Shown: positions 9,008 through 17,002 of the stretch, in pieces
Position numbering within the stretch: position 1 is the stretch's first letter
How the letters are laid out: every line of letters begins with the position of its first letter
Source of the DNA: VAXT01 sp963827725
Lineage (GTDB): Bacteria > Actinomycetota > Thermoleophilia > Gaiellales > Gaiellaceae
DNA length: 64,000 nt
Reading direction: 5' to 3'
Assembly: GCA_963827725.1 (NCBI GenBank)
Contig: CAWHBM010000003.1
Location: 186,001-250,000, forward strand
Translations under genes and position numbers: made by a program
The notes under the pieces: generated by a model
Seen by the model: the letters and a program-made list of their open reading frames with translations, nothing else
Database searches by the model: none
What the model was told of the DNA's origin: nothing

Positions 9008-9598
9008 TCATTCGTCGCCCCACGGCTTGACCAGGGTCGTGTCGAGGCCTAGCTGGGCCAGGCAGCGGCCGGCGACGAAGTCGACGAGATCGTCGATCGT
9101 CTCGGCCCCGTGGTAGAAGCCGGGGGCCGCGAAGAGAATGACCGCGCCCGCCTGGCGCAGCGTCAGCAGGTTCTCGAGGTGAATCGTCGAGAGCGGCGTC
9201 TCGCGCGGGACGAGGACGAGCTTCCGCCCTTCCTTGAGTGCGACGCCGGCCGCCCGGTGGATCAGGTTCGCCTCGCCCCCCGTCGCGATCGTGCCCGCGG
9301 TCGCCATCGAGCAAGGGCAGACGACGTAGCCGTCGACGGGGGCCGACCCGCTGGCGTACGGCGCGGAGTAGTCGTGCGGGTCATAGACCGTCGCCGCGGC
9401 GCCGGCCCGCTCCGTGAAGCGCGCCAGGACCTCGTCCCGCGGCAGCCGCGGGTCGCCGTACAGCTCCGTGGCGAGCACCTGCACGCCCGCAGCGGAGGCA
9501 CAGATCCCGACTTCGCATTCGGCGGCCGCCAGAGCATCGACGAGGCGCGCGGCATACGGCGCTCCAGAGGCGCCCGTAATCCCGAGGAAAACTCTCAT
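9008..9598 (-). CDS. ubiX: UbiX-family flavin prenyltransferase
   Basis: A 196-residue flavoprotein that makes prenylated FMN, the cofactor of UbiD-type decarboxylases. The N-terminal MRVFLGITGASGAPYAARL and the later YVVCPCSMATAGTIATG, RKLVLVPRETPLSTIHLEN and ILFAAPGFYH are family hallmarks. It starts at an ATG overlapping the qcrC stop (ATGA). The partner ubiD gene lies four genes upstream on the same strand, and both surround the bc-complex genes. In futalosine-pathway organisms such a pair is proposed to decarboxylate the prenylated naphthoate intermediate (roles called MqnM and MqnL), which fits this context. Confidence 0.93.
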   Translation of the reverse strand: MRVFLGITGASGAPYAARLVDALAAAECEVGICASAAGVQVLATELYGDPRLPRDEVLARFTERAGAAATVYDPHDYSAPYASGSAPVDGYVVCPCSMATAGTIATGGEANLIHRAAGVALKEGRKLVLVPRETPLSTIHLENLLTLRQAGAVILFAAPGFYHGAETIDDLVDFVAGRCLAQLGLDTTLVKPWGDE

Positions 9599-10426
9599 TG
9601 CGGGCCCTGGGAGGCCTGGAGGAACTCGCCGAGCTTGCGCAGGTTCTCCTCGCCGAACCCGGCGTACTGCGGCATCACGCTGTTGCCGAACTCCGACGGG
9701 TCGGCCACGTACGCCGCGAAGCCCTCCACGCCGCGGTTCGAGGTCGCACCGATCTCGGACAGATCCGGCGCACCGAGGTTCGTTGCCCCGGAGCCCAGAT
9801 ACGTGTGGCAGTTCTGGCAGCCGACACTGGCGAAGATCGTTGCTCCCTCGACCGCGTCCGGATTGTCGGCGAAACCCTGGATCTCGGCCCACTCGCTCAC
9901 CAGCTCGAGACTCGCGCCCGGCTCTTTCGCCGTCGCGCCGAGCCAGCTCAGCGTCCCCATCGAGATCACGGTCACTATGGCCGCCACCATCGCAACCGGA
10001 CGGCGCAGCGGCCGCCGCTCGCTGCCGCACGTCCAGGAACGGAAACGCGAGCAGAAGCACGAGAGCGATCGTCGGAACGCCGACCGTGCCGAGGATGACC
10101 GAGTCCGGCCACTTGAAGATCCGCAGCAGGTAGAAGAGGAAGTAGAAGTACCAGTCGGGCCGCGGAGTGAAGCTCGTCGTCCCGGGGTCCGCCTTGTCGT
10201 CGTAGAGCCTCCCGAACCAGCCGGAGCCCGACGCTCCTTCGGGATCGGTCGCTTCGTCGGCCGTGAACTTCCAGACGACCGTCATGGCGACGATCAGACA
10301 AACCACGAACAGGCTCATCACGGTGTCGTGGAACATCGCGAACGGGAAGAACGGCTTCCCCCGCTGCTTGACGTCCTTCTTGTACTGCTGGTACTCCGCG
10401 CGCCGCCGGTCGAGCCCCCTGCTCAT
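9595..10426 (-). CDS. qcrC: Menaquinol:cytochrome c reductase subunit QcrC (cytochrome b subunit IV fused to cytochrome c), frameshifted
   Basis: The N-terminal half, from ATG 10426 (overlapping the qcrB stop as ATGA), resembles subunit IV of b6/bc complexes, with membrane segments and FTPRPDWYFYFLFYLLRI. The C-terminal half has one membrane helix (MVAAIVTVISMGTLSWL) and a cytochrome c domain with the haem motif CQNCH and a methionine in NSVMPQY as possible ligand. They are in different frames. Removing one base at about 10018-10030 joins FPFLDVR to SERRPLRRPVA and gives one protein of about 276 residues, as in the Bacillus-type QcrC fusion. It transfers electrons from the complex to a terminal oxidase. 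A single-base sequence error is the simplest reading. Confidence 0.87.
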
Positions 10427-11211
10427 CGCTTGCGCCTCCCTCGTGAGCCGGGCGCGACCAATCCCTTGCGCGGCGGAGGCGGCGGGCCCGGGCGCGGCCT
10501 GCCGGCGGCCGTCGGCGACCACGGCGGCGAGGTCACGCCAAGGCGCACGACCAGGTAGAGGTGGAAAATGATCAGCCCGGCGAGGGCTCCCGGTATGACG
10601 AGCATGTGCAGCGTGTAGAACCGCGGCAGCGTCTCCGGACCAATTTCAGCCCCTCCCTGGAGAACTTGACCGAGAAACGGCCCGACGAACGGCCCCGTCG
10701 CCTGCAGGTTGACGCCGACGACGGTCGCCCAGTACGCCGTCTGGTCCCAGGGCAGGAGGTAGCCGAAGAAGCCCTCCATCATCCCGAGCACGAGGATCAG
10801 GGCACCGACGATCCAGTTCAGCTCACGCGGGTACTTGTAAGCGCCGTAGAGGAACACCCGGCCCATGTGCAGGAAGAGCAGGATGATGAAGACGCTCGCG
10901 CCCCAGCGGTGCATGCCGCGGACGAGCCAGCCGAGCGTGAGGTCGTCCGTGATGTGACGGATCGACTCGTAGGCCGAGTTCGGATCCGGCTTGTAGTACA
11001 TCGCCAGGATCACGCCGGTGATGGCCTGGACGATGAAGGCGGTCAGCGAGGCCGAGCCGAGCGTGTGGCCCCAGCTGATGTCGCCGGGCACCTTGCGGAA
11101 GAGGAAGTACTTGACGCCGCCGATGAGCCCGGAGCGCTCTTCCAGCCAGCTCAGTGGGTACAGGAGCAGCATCAGGAGCTGCTTGCCTCGGCCTGGCTTC
11201 GACTTTGCCAT
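10423..11211 (-). CDS. qcrB: Menaquinol:cytochrome c reductase cytochrome b subunit QcrB
   Basis: A 262-residue cytochrome b6-like protein with four membrane helices. Two histidine pairs spaced for two b haems are visible: one in MHRWGASVFIILLFLHMGRVF's first and last histidines, the other in LHMLVIPGALAGLIIFHLY. FFGYLLPWDQTAYWATVV is the conserved quinol-site segment. It oxidises menaquinol and pumps charge across the membrane. The ATG at 11211 shares one base with the Rieske stop (TGATG), and qcrC follows in an ATGA overlap. The end is unusually rich in proline and arginine. The order qcrA-qcrB-qcrC is the Firmicutes/actinobacterial b6c-type arrangement. Confidence 0.93.
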   Translation of the reverse strand: MAKSKPGRGKQLLMLLLYPLSWLEERSGLIGGVKYFLFRKVPGDISWGHTLGSASLTAFIVQAITGVILAMYYKPDPNSAYESIRHITDDLTLGWLVRGMHRWGASVFIILLFLHMGRVFLYGAYKYPRELNWIVGALILVLGMMEGFFGYLLPWDQTAYWATVVGVNLQATGPFVGPFLGQVLQGGAEIGPETLPRFYTLHMLVIPGALAGLIIFHLYLVVRLGVTSPPWSPTAAGRPRPGPPPPPRKGLVAPGSRGRRKR

Positions 11212-12155
11212 CAGCGGGGCGGCTGGACCGGATAGAGCAAGCCCGAGACGCCATCGACGTGCTGCCCGGGGCCGCTGAGCGGGTACGCATGGATCATCGC
11301 CTCGGCTCCCATCCCGTCCACTTCGGAGACGGAGTAGGTCTTGCCGAGGAGGAGCCGACCGTCCTCGATGCGGAACAGGTAGCGGTCGAGCGCGCGCACC
11401 GGCGGGCCGGCCGTGCGATTCCCTTCGTTGTCGTACTGACCTCCGTGACACGGACAGCCGAAGCCGGCGGCGGCCTCGGTCGGGATGAGGTCCACGTTCT
11501 TAACGGTCGTCTTCTCGTCGTCGAGCGGCAATCCGTTCACCTGAACGGGGCAGCCGAGGTGGACACACCGGTTCGAAAGGATCGTGAAGCTCGGGTTGCC
11601 TTCGAGCAGGCCGTTGTTGCGGATGTACGCAGTTCGCCGCGAGACCTCGCCTTGCTCGGGGTCGAGCAGGAAGGTCGCGATCACGAACTTGTTCAACGGG
11701 AAGTCGTCGACGGCGCCGACGTCGACCTCAGGATGGTCCTGAGCGATGAAGGGCGGCAGCATGGTGAAACCAAGGATGGGCGCGGTGATGATTCCGCCGA
11801 TCACCGCGCCCAGACCGAGCGTCGAGGCCTCGAGGAACTTCGACCGCGGGTAGCGGACGATCTCGCCTTCGTCCAACTCCGACAGGGCGGGCTCTGCCTT
11901 GTGGGCTGGGATCGGCTCAGGCTCCGCGGGCTCCTGCACCGGCCCTGCTCGGTACCCGCTCGTGACGTCGCGGATCCAGAGGAAGCCGAAGATCGCCGTG
12001 AGCACCGCGCCGACTGCCAGGACGATCGTGCCGAGGATCAGGCCGACGAGGATGCAAGCGATGCCGACGGCAAAGCCAACCGGCCAGATGGTCGGCGCAG
12101 GCTCGTGCTGAGTGCCGTGACCGCCGTGCGGATCCACGTCGTGACGCGGATTCAA
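11211..12155 (-). CDS. qcrA: Rieske iron-sulphur subunit QcrA
   Basis: A 314-residue Rieske protein. The N-terminal part has two membrane helices (residues about 25-65), a cytoplasmic linker, and a further hydrophobic anchor (LEASTLGLGAVIGGIITAPI). The [2Fe-2S] ligands are in CVHLGC and CPCHGG near residues 200-240. The GPPVRALDRYLFRIEDGRL segment is typical. It passes electrons from menaquinol to cytochrome c in the bc complex. The chosen start is TTG at 12155, the only start placed at the N-terminal hydrophilic leader. The gene lies between ubiD and qcrB. Confidence 0.92.
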   Translation of the reverse strand: MNPRHDVDPHGGHGTQHEPAPTIWPVGFAVGIACILVGLILGTIVLAVGAVLTAIFGFLWIRDVTSGYRAGPVQEPAEPEPIPAHKAEPALSELDEGEIVRYPRSKFLEASTLGLGAVIGGIITAPILGFTMLPPFIAQDHPEVDVGAVDDFPLNKFVIATFLLDPEQGEVSRRTAYIRNNGLLEGNPSFTILSNRCVHLGCPVQVNGLPLDDEKTTVKNVDLIPTEAAAGFGCPCHGGQYDNEGNRTAGPPVRALDRYLFRIEDGRLLLGKTYSVSEVDGMGAEAMIHAYPLSGPGQHVDGVSGLLYPVQPPR

Positions 12156-12174
12156 TCGGTCTCCGGACTCATCG

Positions 12175-13674
12175 TCAACGACGTAGCAATTGGCGCAACG
12201 GCCGCGACAGGCGGCCGTCGATATCGTCGGGAGCTTCGTCGAGCCCGTACTCGGCCCAACGGCGGTCGACGAGGGAGCGGATCTCGTCGCTCATGACGAT
12301 CTCGTCTGGCCACTCGCGGGTGCCCTCGTCCGGGCCCTTGTGCGTCGCGTCGATGCCGATCTTGCCGCCGTAGAACTGGCGCGTCGGGGCGTGGTCGAGG
12401 TGGTCGAGCGGCCCCTCGCTGAGCATGACGTCGCGTTGTGGATCGACGTTCGCGGTCACCCGGAAGAAGACCTCCTCGTAATCGTGGACGTTCACGTGCT
12501 CGTCCACGATGACGACCGACTTCGTGAGGCTGAGGAGGCCGAGGCCCCAGATCGCGTGCATCACCTTCTGGGCCTGGCCGGGAAAGCTCTTGCGGATCGA
12601 GACGATCACGCAGTTGTGGAACGCACCCGCGACGGGCAGGTCGTAGTCGACGATCTCGGGCACGCTCATCTTGATCGCCGGCAGGAAGATGCGCTCGGTT
12701 GCCTTGCCGAGCCACGCGTCCTCGGCGGGCGGCTTGCCGACGACGATCGACGGGTAGATCGCGTCGGCGCGCATGGTCATCGCGGTCACGTGGAAGACCG
12801 GGAACGGCTCGGCCGCCGAGTAGTAGCCGGTGTGGTCGCCGAACGGGCCTTCGAGCGTCTCGTCCCCTTGCTCCACGTAGCCCTCGAGCACGATCTCTGC
12901 GTTCGCGGGCACCTCCACGTCCACGGTCTTGCCTTTCACGAGCCCAACCGGTTCTCCCTTCAGGAACCCGGCGAGCATGAACTCGTCGATGTGCTTCGGG
13001 AGCGGCGCGGAGGCGGAGTAGGCGCTCACCGGATCGAGGCCGAGCGCGACGGCGACCTCGAGACGCCCGTCGGTGGCGAGGTAGTCCATGCGCCCGTCCT
13101 TGTGCAGCTGCCAGTGCATCGCGGTCGAGCGCGGGCCGAGCTTCTGCATGCGGTACATGCCGACGTTCCGCGTGCCGGTCTTCGGATCGTGGGTGATGAC
13201 GGCCGGGAGCGTTATGAAAGGCGCGGGGTCGCCGGGCCAGCAGTGCTGGATCGGCAGGAGGTCGAGATCGACGTCGTCGCCTTCGAGCACGACGTCGTGG
13301 TGGGCCGCGCGGCGAACCGTCTTCGGACGCGAGTCGGCGATCGACTTGAGCGTCTTCAGCCCGCGGACCTTCTCGGCCAGGCCCTGCGGGGGTTGCATCT
13401 CGAGGACGGACTCGAGCTTCGCGGCCGCATCGTCGAGCCGCTCGACCCCGAACGCGAGGCACATGCGGCGCTCGGTGCCGAACTGGTTGATCAGCAGCGG
13501 GTGGCTCGAGCCCGTCGGGTTCTCGAAAAGGAGCGCCGGCCCTCCTGCCCTGACCGTCCGGTCGACGATCTCGGTCACCTCGAGGTACGGGTCGACCTCG
13601 GTGGTCACGCGAACGAGCTCGCCTTCAGTCTCGAGGAGCCCGATCCACTCCCGCAGGTCACTCGGCGGCGTCAT
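12175..13674 (-). CDS. UbiD-family decarboxylase (menaquinone pathway)
   Basis: A 499-residue prenylated-FMN-dependent decarboxylase. It has the UbiD-type start SDLREWIGLLETEGELVRV, GPALLFENPTGSSHPLLINQ, PAVITHDPKTGTRNVGMYR, EGPFGDHTGYYSAAEPFPVF and the C-terminal GKIGIDATHK. Length is normal. The frame is open far upstream, but the ATG at 13674 gives the conserved N-terminus. It uses the cofactor made by the ubiX gene in the same operon. In an organism using futalosine the expected substrate is the carboxylated, prenylated naphthoquinone precursor (MqnL role); this is inferred from context. Confidence 0.9.
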   Translation of the reverse strand: MTPPSDLREWIGLLETEGELVRVTTEVDPYLEVTEIVDRTVRAGGPALLFENPTGSSHPLLINQFGTERRMCLAFGVERLDDAAAKLESVLEMQPPQGLAEKVRGLKTLKSIADSRPKTVRRAAHHDVVLEGDDVDLDLLPIQHCWPGDPAPFITLPAVITHDPKTGTRNVGMYRMQKLGPRSTAMHWQLHKDGRMDYLATDGRLEVAVALGLDPVSAYSASAPLPKHIDEFMLAGFLKGEPVGLVKGKTVDVEVPANAEIVLEGYVEQGDETLEGPFGDHTGYYSAAEPFPVFHVTAMTMRADAIYPSIVVGKPPAEDAWLGKATERIFLPAIKMSVPEIVDYDLPVAGAFHNCVIVSIRKSFPGQAQKVMHAIWGLGLLSLTKSVVIVDEHVNVHDYEEVFFRVTANVDPQRDVMLSEGPLDHLDHAPTRQFYGGKIGIDATHKGPDEGTREWPDEIVMSDEIRSLVDRRWAEYGLDEAPDDIDGRLSRPLRQLLRR

Positions 13675-13684
13675 CGCGGTCAGT

Positions 13685-16231
13685 CTAGGTCGACATTGCC
13701 TCTGACACTGCGGCATCGATCGAAAGCGCACGACCCTCGGCGCGGAGTGCATCGAGCCGGTCGTCGCCGAGACCTGCGCGAAGATCGTCCTCGAGCTTGG
13801 CCCGCACCCTGTCCGCGTACGCCTCGAATCTGAGAGGAAGCTCGTGCTGGAGGCGTTCTGCTTGACCGAGGAGACGTGCCGCCCGATCGGGGTCGCCCGC
13901 GGCGAGGGACAGAGCACCGAGCCCGACGAGGCAGTACGCAATGTTCTCCTTCCACTCCATTCGCACCGCAGCAGTAGTGGCTTCTCCAAATCGCTCTCGC
14001 GCCTGATCGAACCGTCCCTCCCCGAGTTCGGCAAAACCGAGATCGCACATGCCGTTGGCGATGAAAATGTCCCACTCGTGCTTCTGCGCGATCGCCAGCG
14101 CCTCTTCGAGCGCCGGTCGAGCGTGCCTGTAATCAGCCTGGTTCAGCGCCAGCAAGCCGAGGTTGTGCATCGAGGTTTGTGCGCCGGCCTCGTCGCCAAT
14201 GCGTTCGCGAACCGACTTCGCCCGCTCGAGCAGATCACGCGCCTCTTCATAGCTGCCGTCGCCCACGGCGATCACGCCGAGCAAGTTGAGGGCCTCCCCC
14301 GAGCTTCTCTCATCGTGCGTTTCCGCATTAAGGCGAACGAGTTGCTCGGCGAGGTCGCGAGCCGTTGCGTAATCGCCCTGCTTGTACGCGATCAGCCCCG
14401 CGGCGCTCAAAGCGCGGGCGCGGACCTCGGCCGGCGCCTCAGGATCACGGTCGAGCGCCTCCACGATGCGGCGCAATCCCTCTGCGAGATGGCCATGGAG
14501 TTCCCAGAACCTCCCGGTGAGAGCCACGAGCCGCAGCTCGAGCCTCGGGTCATCGAGCCTTCGCGCAAGCTGAATTGCCGCCCGGAGGTTGTCCTGCTCG
14601 GAACCCACGCGCTCGAGCCAGTCAGACGTCACGCGCCGGAAACTGGATTCCTCGTCGACACCGGAGTCCTTGACGCTCACGAAGCCCAGGAAGAACTCGA
14701 TGTGGCGGCGGGCGACCCGCTCGACTTCGCCGCTCTCCTCTAGGCGCTCGAGCGCGAACTCCCGGATCGTCTCGAGCATCCGAAAGCGCTCCTCGTGGTG
14801 CCGGACGAGGCTCTTCTCGACGAGCGACGTGAGCACGTCGAGATCCGCGTCGCAGACCTGCTCGGCCGCGGGGAGCGTGAACCCGCCCACGAACAAGGCG
14901 AGCCGTGCGAAGAGTCTCTGCTCGCCCTCGTCGAGCAGCTCGTAGCTCCAGGCGATGGTGTCCCGCAGCGTCCGCTGCCGGTCGGGCAGGTCGCGAGCGC
15001 CGACGCTCAGCATCGGCAGCCGCTGCTCGAGTCGCTCGAGCAACGCCGTGGGGGAGAGAACTTTCGCGCGCGCAGCGGCCAACTCGATCGCAAGCGGTAG
15101 GCCGTCAAGCCGGCGGCAGATCTCGCCGACGGTGGTCGCGTCGCCGTTCAGCCGGAAGTCCGGCTTGATCGCCTCCGCCCGTTCGCAAAAGAGCGCAACC
15201 GCGTCCTCGTCGGCAAGCTCCGGGATCGGATACTCCCACTCGCCCGAGACCCGCAACGGCGCCCTGCTGGAGGAAATCGCCTTGAGAGCCGGAGCGTTGA
15301 GCACGAGCTGGTGGATCTGCGGCGCGGCATCGAGGACGTGCTCGAGGTTGTCGAGCACGAGCAGCACCTCCCGCTCATGCACGAACCGCTCGAGAGCCTC
15401 CTCCGCTGACAGACCGCCGGACTCCTTCACTCCGAGCGTCTGGGCGATAGCCGGGATCACCAGCGATGGCTCGGCGACACCGACCAGACTGACGAAGAAG
15501 ACGCCGTCGGCGAAGTCGTCGAGCAGATCCGCCGCGGCCTGCAATGCGAGCCTCGTCTTGCCCGCGCCGCCCGGGCCCGTCACGGTGAGGAGGCGTACGT
15601 CGACACGGCGGAGGAGCTCGCCGACCTCAGCCAGCTCCTGCTCGCGTCCGATCAGGCGTGTCGGCTGGGGCGGAATGTTGGTCGGCCGAGTCTCGAGCGT
15701 CGCGAGCGCCGGAAACTCCCTCTCTAGCCCTTCGCCGACGAGCTGGAAGATCGGCTGCGGCGCGCTGAGGTCCTTGAGCCTGTGCTCGCCGAGATTGTCG
15801 AGCGCGAGGTCTGCCGGGAGATCCGCCTCGACGAGATCTCGGGCCGATTGCGAGATGAGGACCTGGCCGCCGTGACCAACCGCGGCTATGCGCGCAGCTC
15901 GGTGAACGTCCATCCCGACGTAGCCCTCGTCCGTCCGCAGCGGCTCGCCGGTGTGGATACCGATGCGAACCTGGATCGGCCCTGCGGCGAGACCGCGCTG
16001 AGCGCTGGCGGCGGCCGCGACGGCGTCCGTGGCTCGGGCGAACGCGACAAAGAACGCATCGCCCTGGGTGTCGACCTCGACGCCGCGGTGGGCGGAAAAC
16101 GCGTCCCTGAGCAGCGCGCGATGCTTCGCCAGTGCATGTGCGTATCCATCACCGAGCTCGCTCAGCAGCCGCGTCGAGCCCTCGATGTCTGTGAACAGGA
16201 AGGTGACGGTGCCGGTAGGCAGCTCGGCCAT
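13685..16231 (-). CDS. Class III adenylyl cyclase/NB-ARC ATPase/TPR regulator
   Basis: An 848-residue multidomain protein. Residues about 5-170 are a class III nucleotidyl cyclase domain, with FLFTDIEGSTRLL and DTQGDAFFVAF supplying the two metal aspartates and VHRAARIAAVGHGGQ near the catalytic site; histidine replaces the usual asparagine before RAAR. Next comes an AAA/NB-ARC ATPase with Walker A TGPGGAGKTRLAL, VLLVLDNLEHVLDA and LDGLPLAIELAAAR. The last 300 residues are TPR-like helical repeats. Such proteins are common in actinobacteria, where ATP binding and TPR sensing are thought to control the cyclase, but no ligand is known. ATG 16231 is preferred to the TTG three codons upstream. 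It runs after hemL and before ubiD on the same strand, with its own short spacers. Confidence 0.85.
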   Translation of the reverse strand: MAELPTGTVTFLFTDIEGSTRLLSELGDGYAHALAKHRALLRDAFSAHRGVEVDTQGDAFFVAFARATDAVAAAASAQRGLAAGPIQVRIGIHTGEPLRTDEGYVGMDVHRAARIAAVGHGGQVLISQSARDLVEADLPADLALDNLGEHRLKDLSAPQPIFQLVGEGLEREFPALATLETRPTNIPPQPTRLIGREQELAEVGELLRRVDVRLLTVTGPGGAGKTRLALQAAADLLDDFADGVFFVSLVGVAEPSLVIPAIAQTLGVKESGGLSAEEALERFVHEREVLLVLDNLEHVLDAAPQIHQLVLNAPALKAISSSRAPLRVSGEWEYPIPELADEDAVALFCERAEAIKPDFRLNGDATTVGEICRRLDGLPLAIELAAARAKVLSPTALLERLEQRLPMLSVGARDLPDRQRTLRDTIAWSYELLDEGEQRLFARLALFVGGFTLPAAEQVCDADLDVLTSLVEKSLVRHHEERFRMLETIREFALERLEESGEVERVARRHIEFFLGFVSVKDSGVDEESSFRRVTSDWLERVGSEQDNLRAAIQLARRLDDPRLELRLVALTGRFWELHGHLAEGLRRIVEALDRDPEAPAEVRARALSAAGLIAYKQGDYATARDLAEQLVRLNAETHDERSSGEALNLLGVIAVGDGSYEEARDLLERAKSVRERIGDEAGAQTSMHNLGLLALNQADYRHARPALEEALAIAQKHEWDIFIANGMCDLGFAELGEGRFDQARERFGEATTAAVRMEWKENIAYCLVGLGALSLAAGDPDRAARLLGQAERLQHELPLRFEAYADRVRAKLEDDLRAGLGDDRLDALRAEGRALSIDAAVSEAMST

Positions 16232-16265
16232 GCCGGTCAAGTGAAGCGCGTCGGGGACGAGCCGT

Positions 16266-16433
16266 CTAGTGCGGGCTGCGGCCGCGACGGTGGTACTTGA
16301 AGTACATGTACGTCTCGCCGAGGAGGGGCGGCGCCGCGAGGATCAGCCCGATGACGAGCATCCCGATGATCACCTTCTTGCCCTCCGCGGCTGCGTCGGC
16401 GAGGACGAAGGCAGCTGCAAGCACGTGACCCAT
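16266..16433 (-). CDS. Small single-helix membrane protein
   Basis: A 55-residue protein from ATG 16433. One strong hydrophobic helix (KVIIGMLVIGLILAAPPLLG) is followed by a short tail rich in tyrosine, histidine and arginine (TYMYFKYHRRGR). The N-terminal stretch (LAAAFVLADAAA) is also apolar. No family is recognised. It sits between the cyclase regulator and the unknown 16445 gene, all on the minus strand. Its clean reading frame, its start and its short spacing from both neighbours support a real gene, but no function can be given. Confidence 0.55.
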   Translation of the reverse strand: MGHVLAAAFVLADAAAEGKKVIIGMLVIGLILAAPPLLGETYMYFKYHRRGRSPH

Positions 16434-16444
16434 GGGCTGCGACT

Positions 16445-17002
16445 TTAACGAACCCGCTGGCGATGAGCTTCGAGCGCGCGATCGACGGGCTCCGGCCCGG
16501 CTACCTCTTTCGCGCGCGAGACGAGGGTCTCCGGGTCGTCGGTCTCCTTGAGAACCCCTTTGCCGAGCAGGGCAACGCTCGCCGCCCAGGCCGGCCCGTC
16601 CTCGCTCGATCCCTCGGCACGCAGCTGGGCGCAGAGCGAGATCAGCTCCCCCATGTCCGCGACTGCCTCCACCGATCCCGCCTTCGCGAGGCGCACGAGC
16701 CCGTGCGCATAGAGGTAGTCGCCGAGAAGGAGGATCGTGTCGTGGTCGCCGGACGTGAACAGGCGAGGGCGGCCGTAGTGGACGAGGTACCCCTCGTAGA
16801 TGGTCTCTACGGCGAGCGCGAAACGAGACTCTGCCAGCGTCGAGAAGACCAATTCTCGGTCGCGTGCCCCCCGGGGCCGGAGCGCTTCCCGCCAGAGCGA
16901 GCCCTCGCGCTCGGCGTCGAGCGCGATCTCCTGCCACAGGTCAAGTGGCTGCGAAGAACTCAGCGGCGGCCTCCACCGTCCGGTCGATCTCCTCGTCGCC
17001 AT
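16445..17002 (-). CDS. Conserved helical protein of unknown function
   Basis: The product is soluble and helical. The segment DHDTILLLGDYLYAHGLVRLA resembles a helix pair of prenyl diphosphate synthases, in particular the non-catalytic component of heptaprenyl synthases, but no DDxxD motif is present, so enzymatic function is doubtful. The start is uncertain. ATG 17002 gives 185 residues and a 62-bp overlap with hemL, while the conserved-looking part begins at LDLWQEIALDAE, just after the hemL stop, where only a CTG (16939) is available. It follows hemL directly. I do not recognise a precise family. Confidence 0.6.
   Translation of the reverse strand: MATRRSTGRWRPPLSSSQPLDLWQEIALDAEREGSLWREALRPRGARDRELVFSTLAESRFALAVETIYEGYLVHYGRPRLFTSGDHDTILLLGDYLYAHGLVRLAKAGSVEAVADMGELISLCAQLRAEGSSEDGPAWAASVALLGKGVLKETDDPETLVSRAKEVAGPEPVDRALEAHRQRVR

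Noticed and set aside
9008..10522. Apparent 504-residue protein joining the QcrC N-terminus to UbiX
   Set aside because: The middle is out-of-frame arginine/glycine-rich shadow sequence; the cytochrome c half and UbiX are intact in their own frames.
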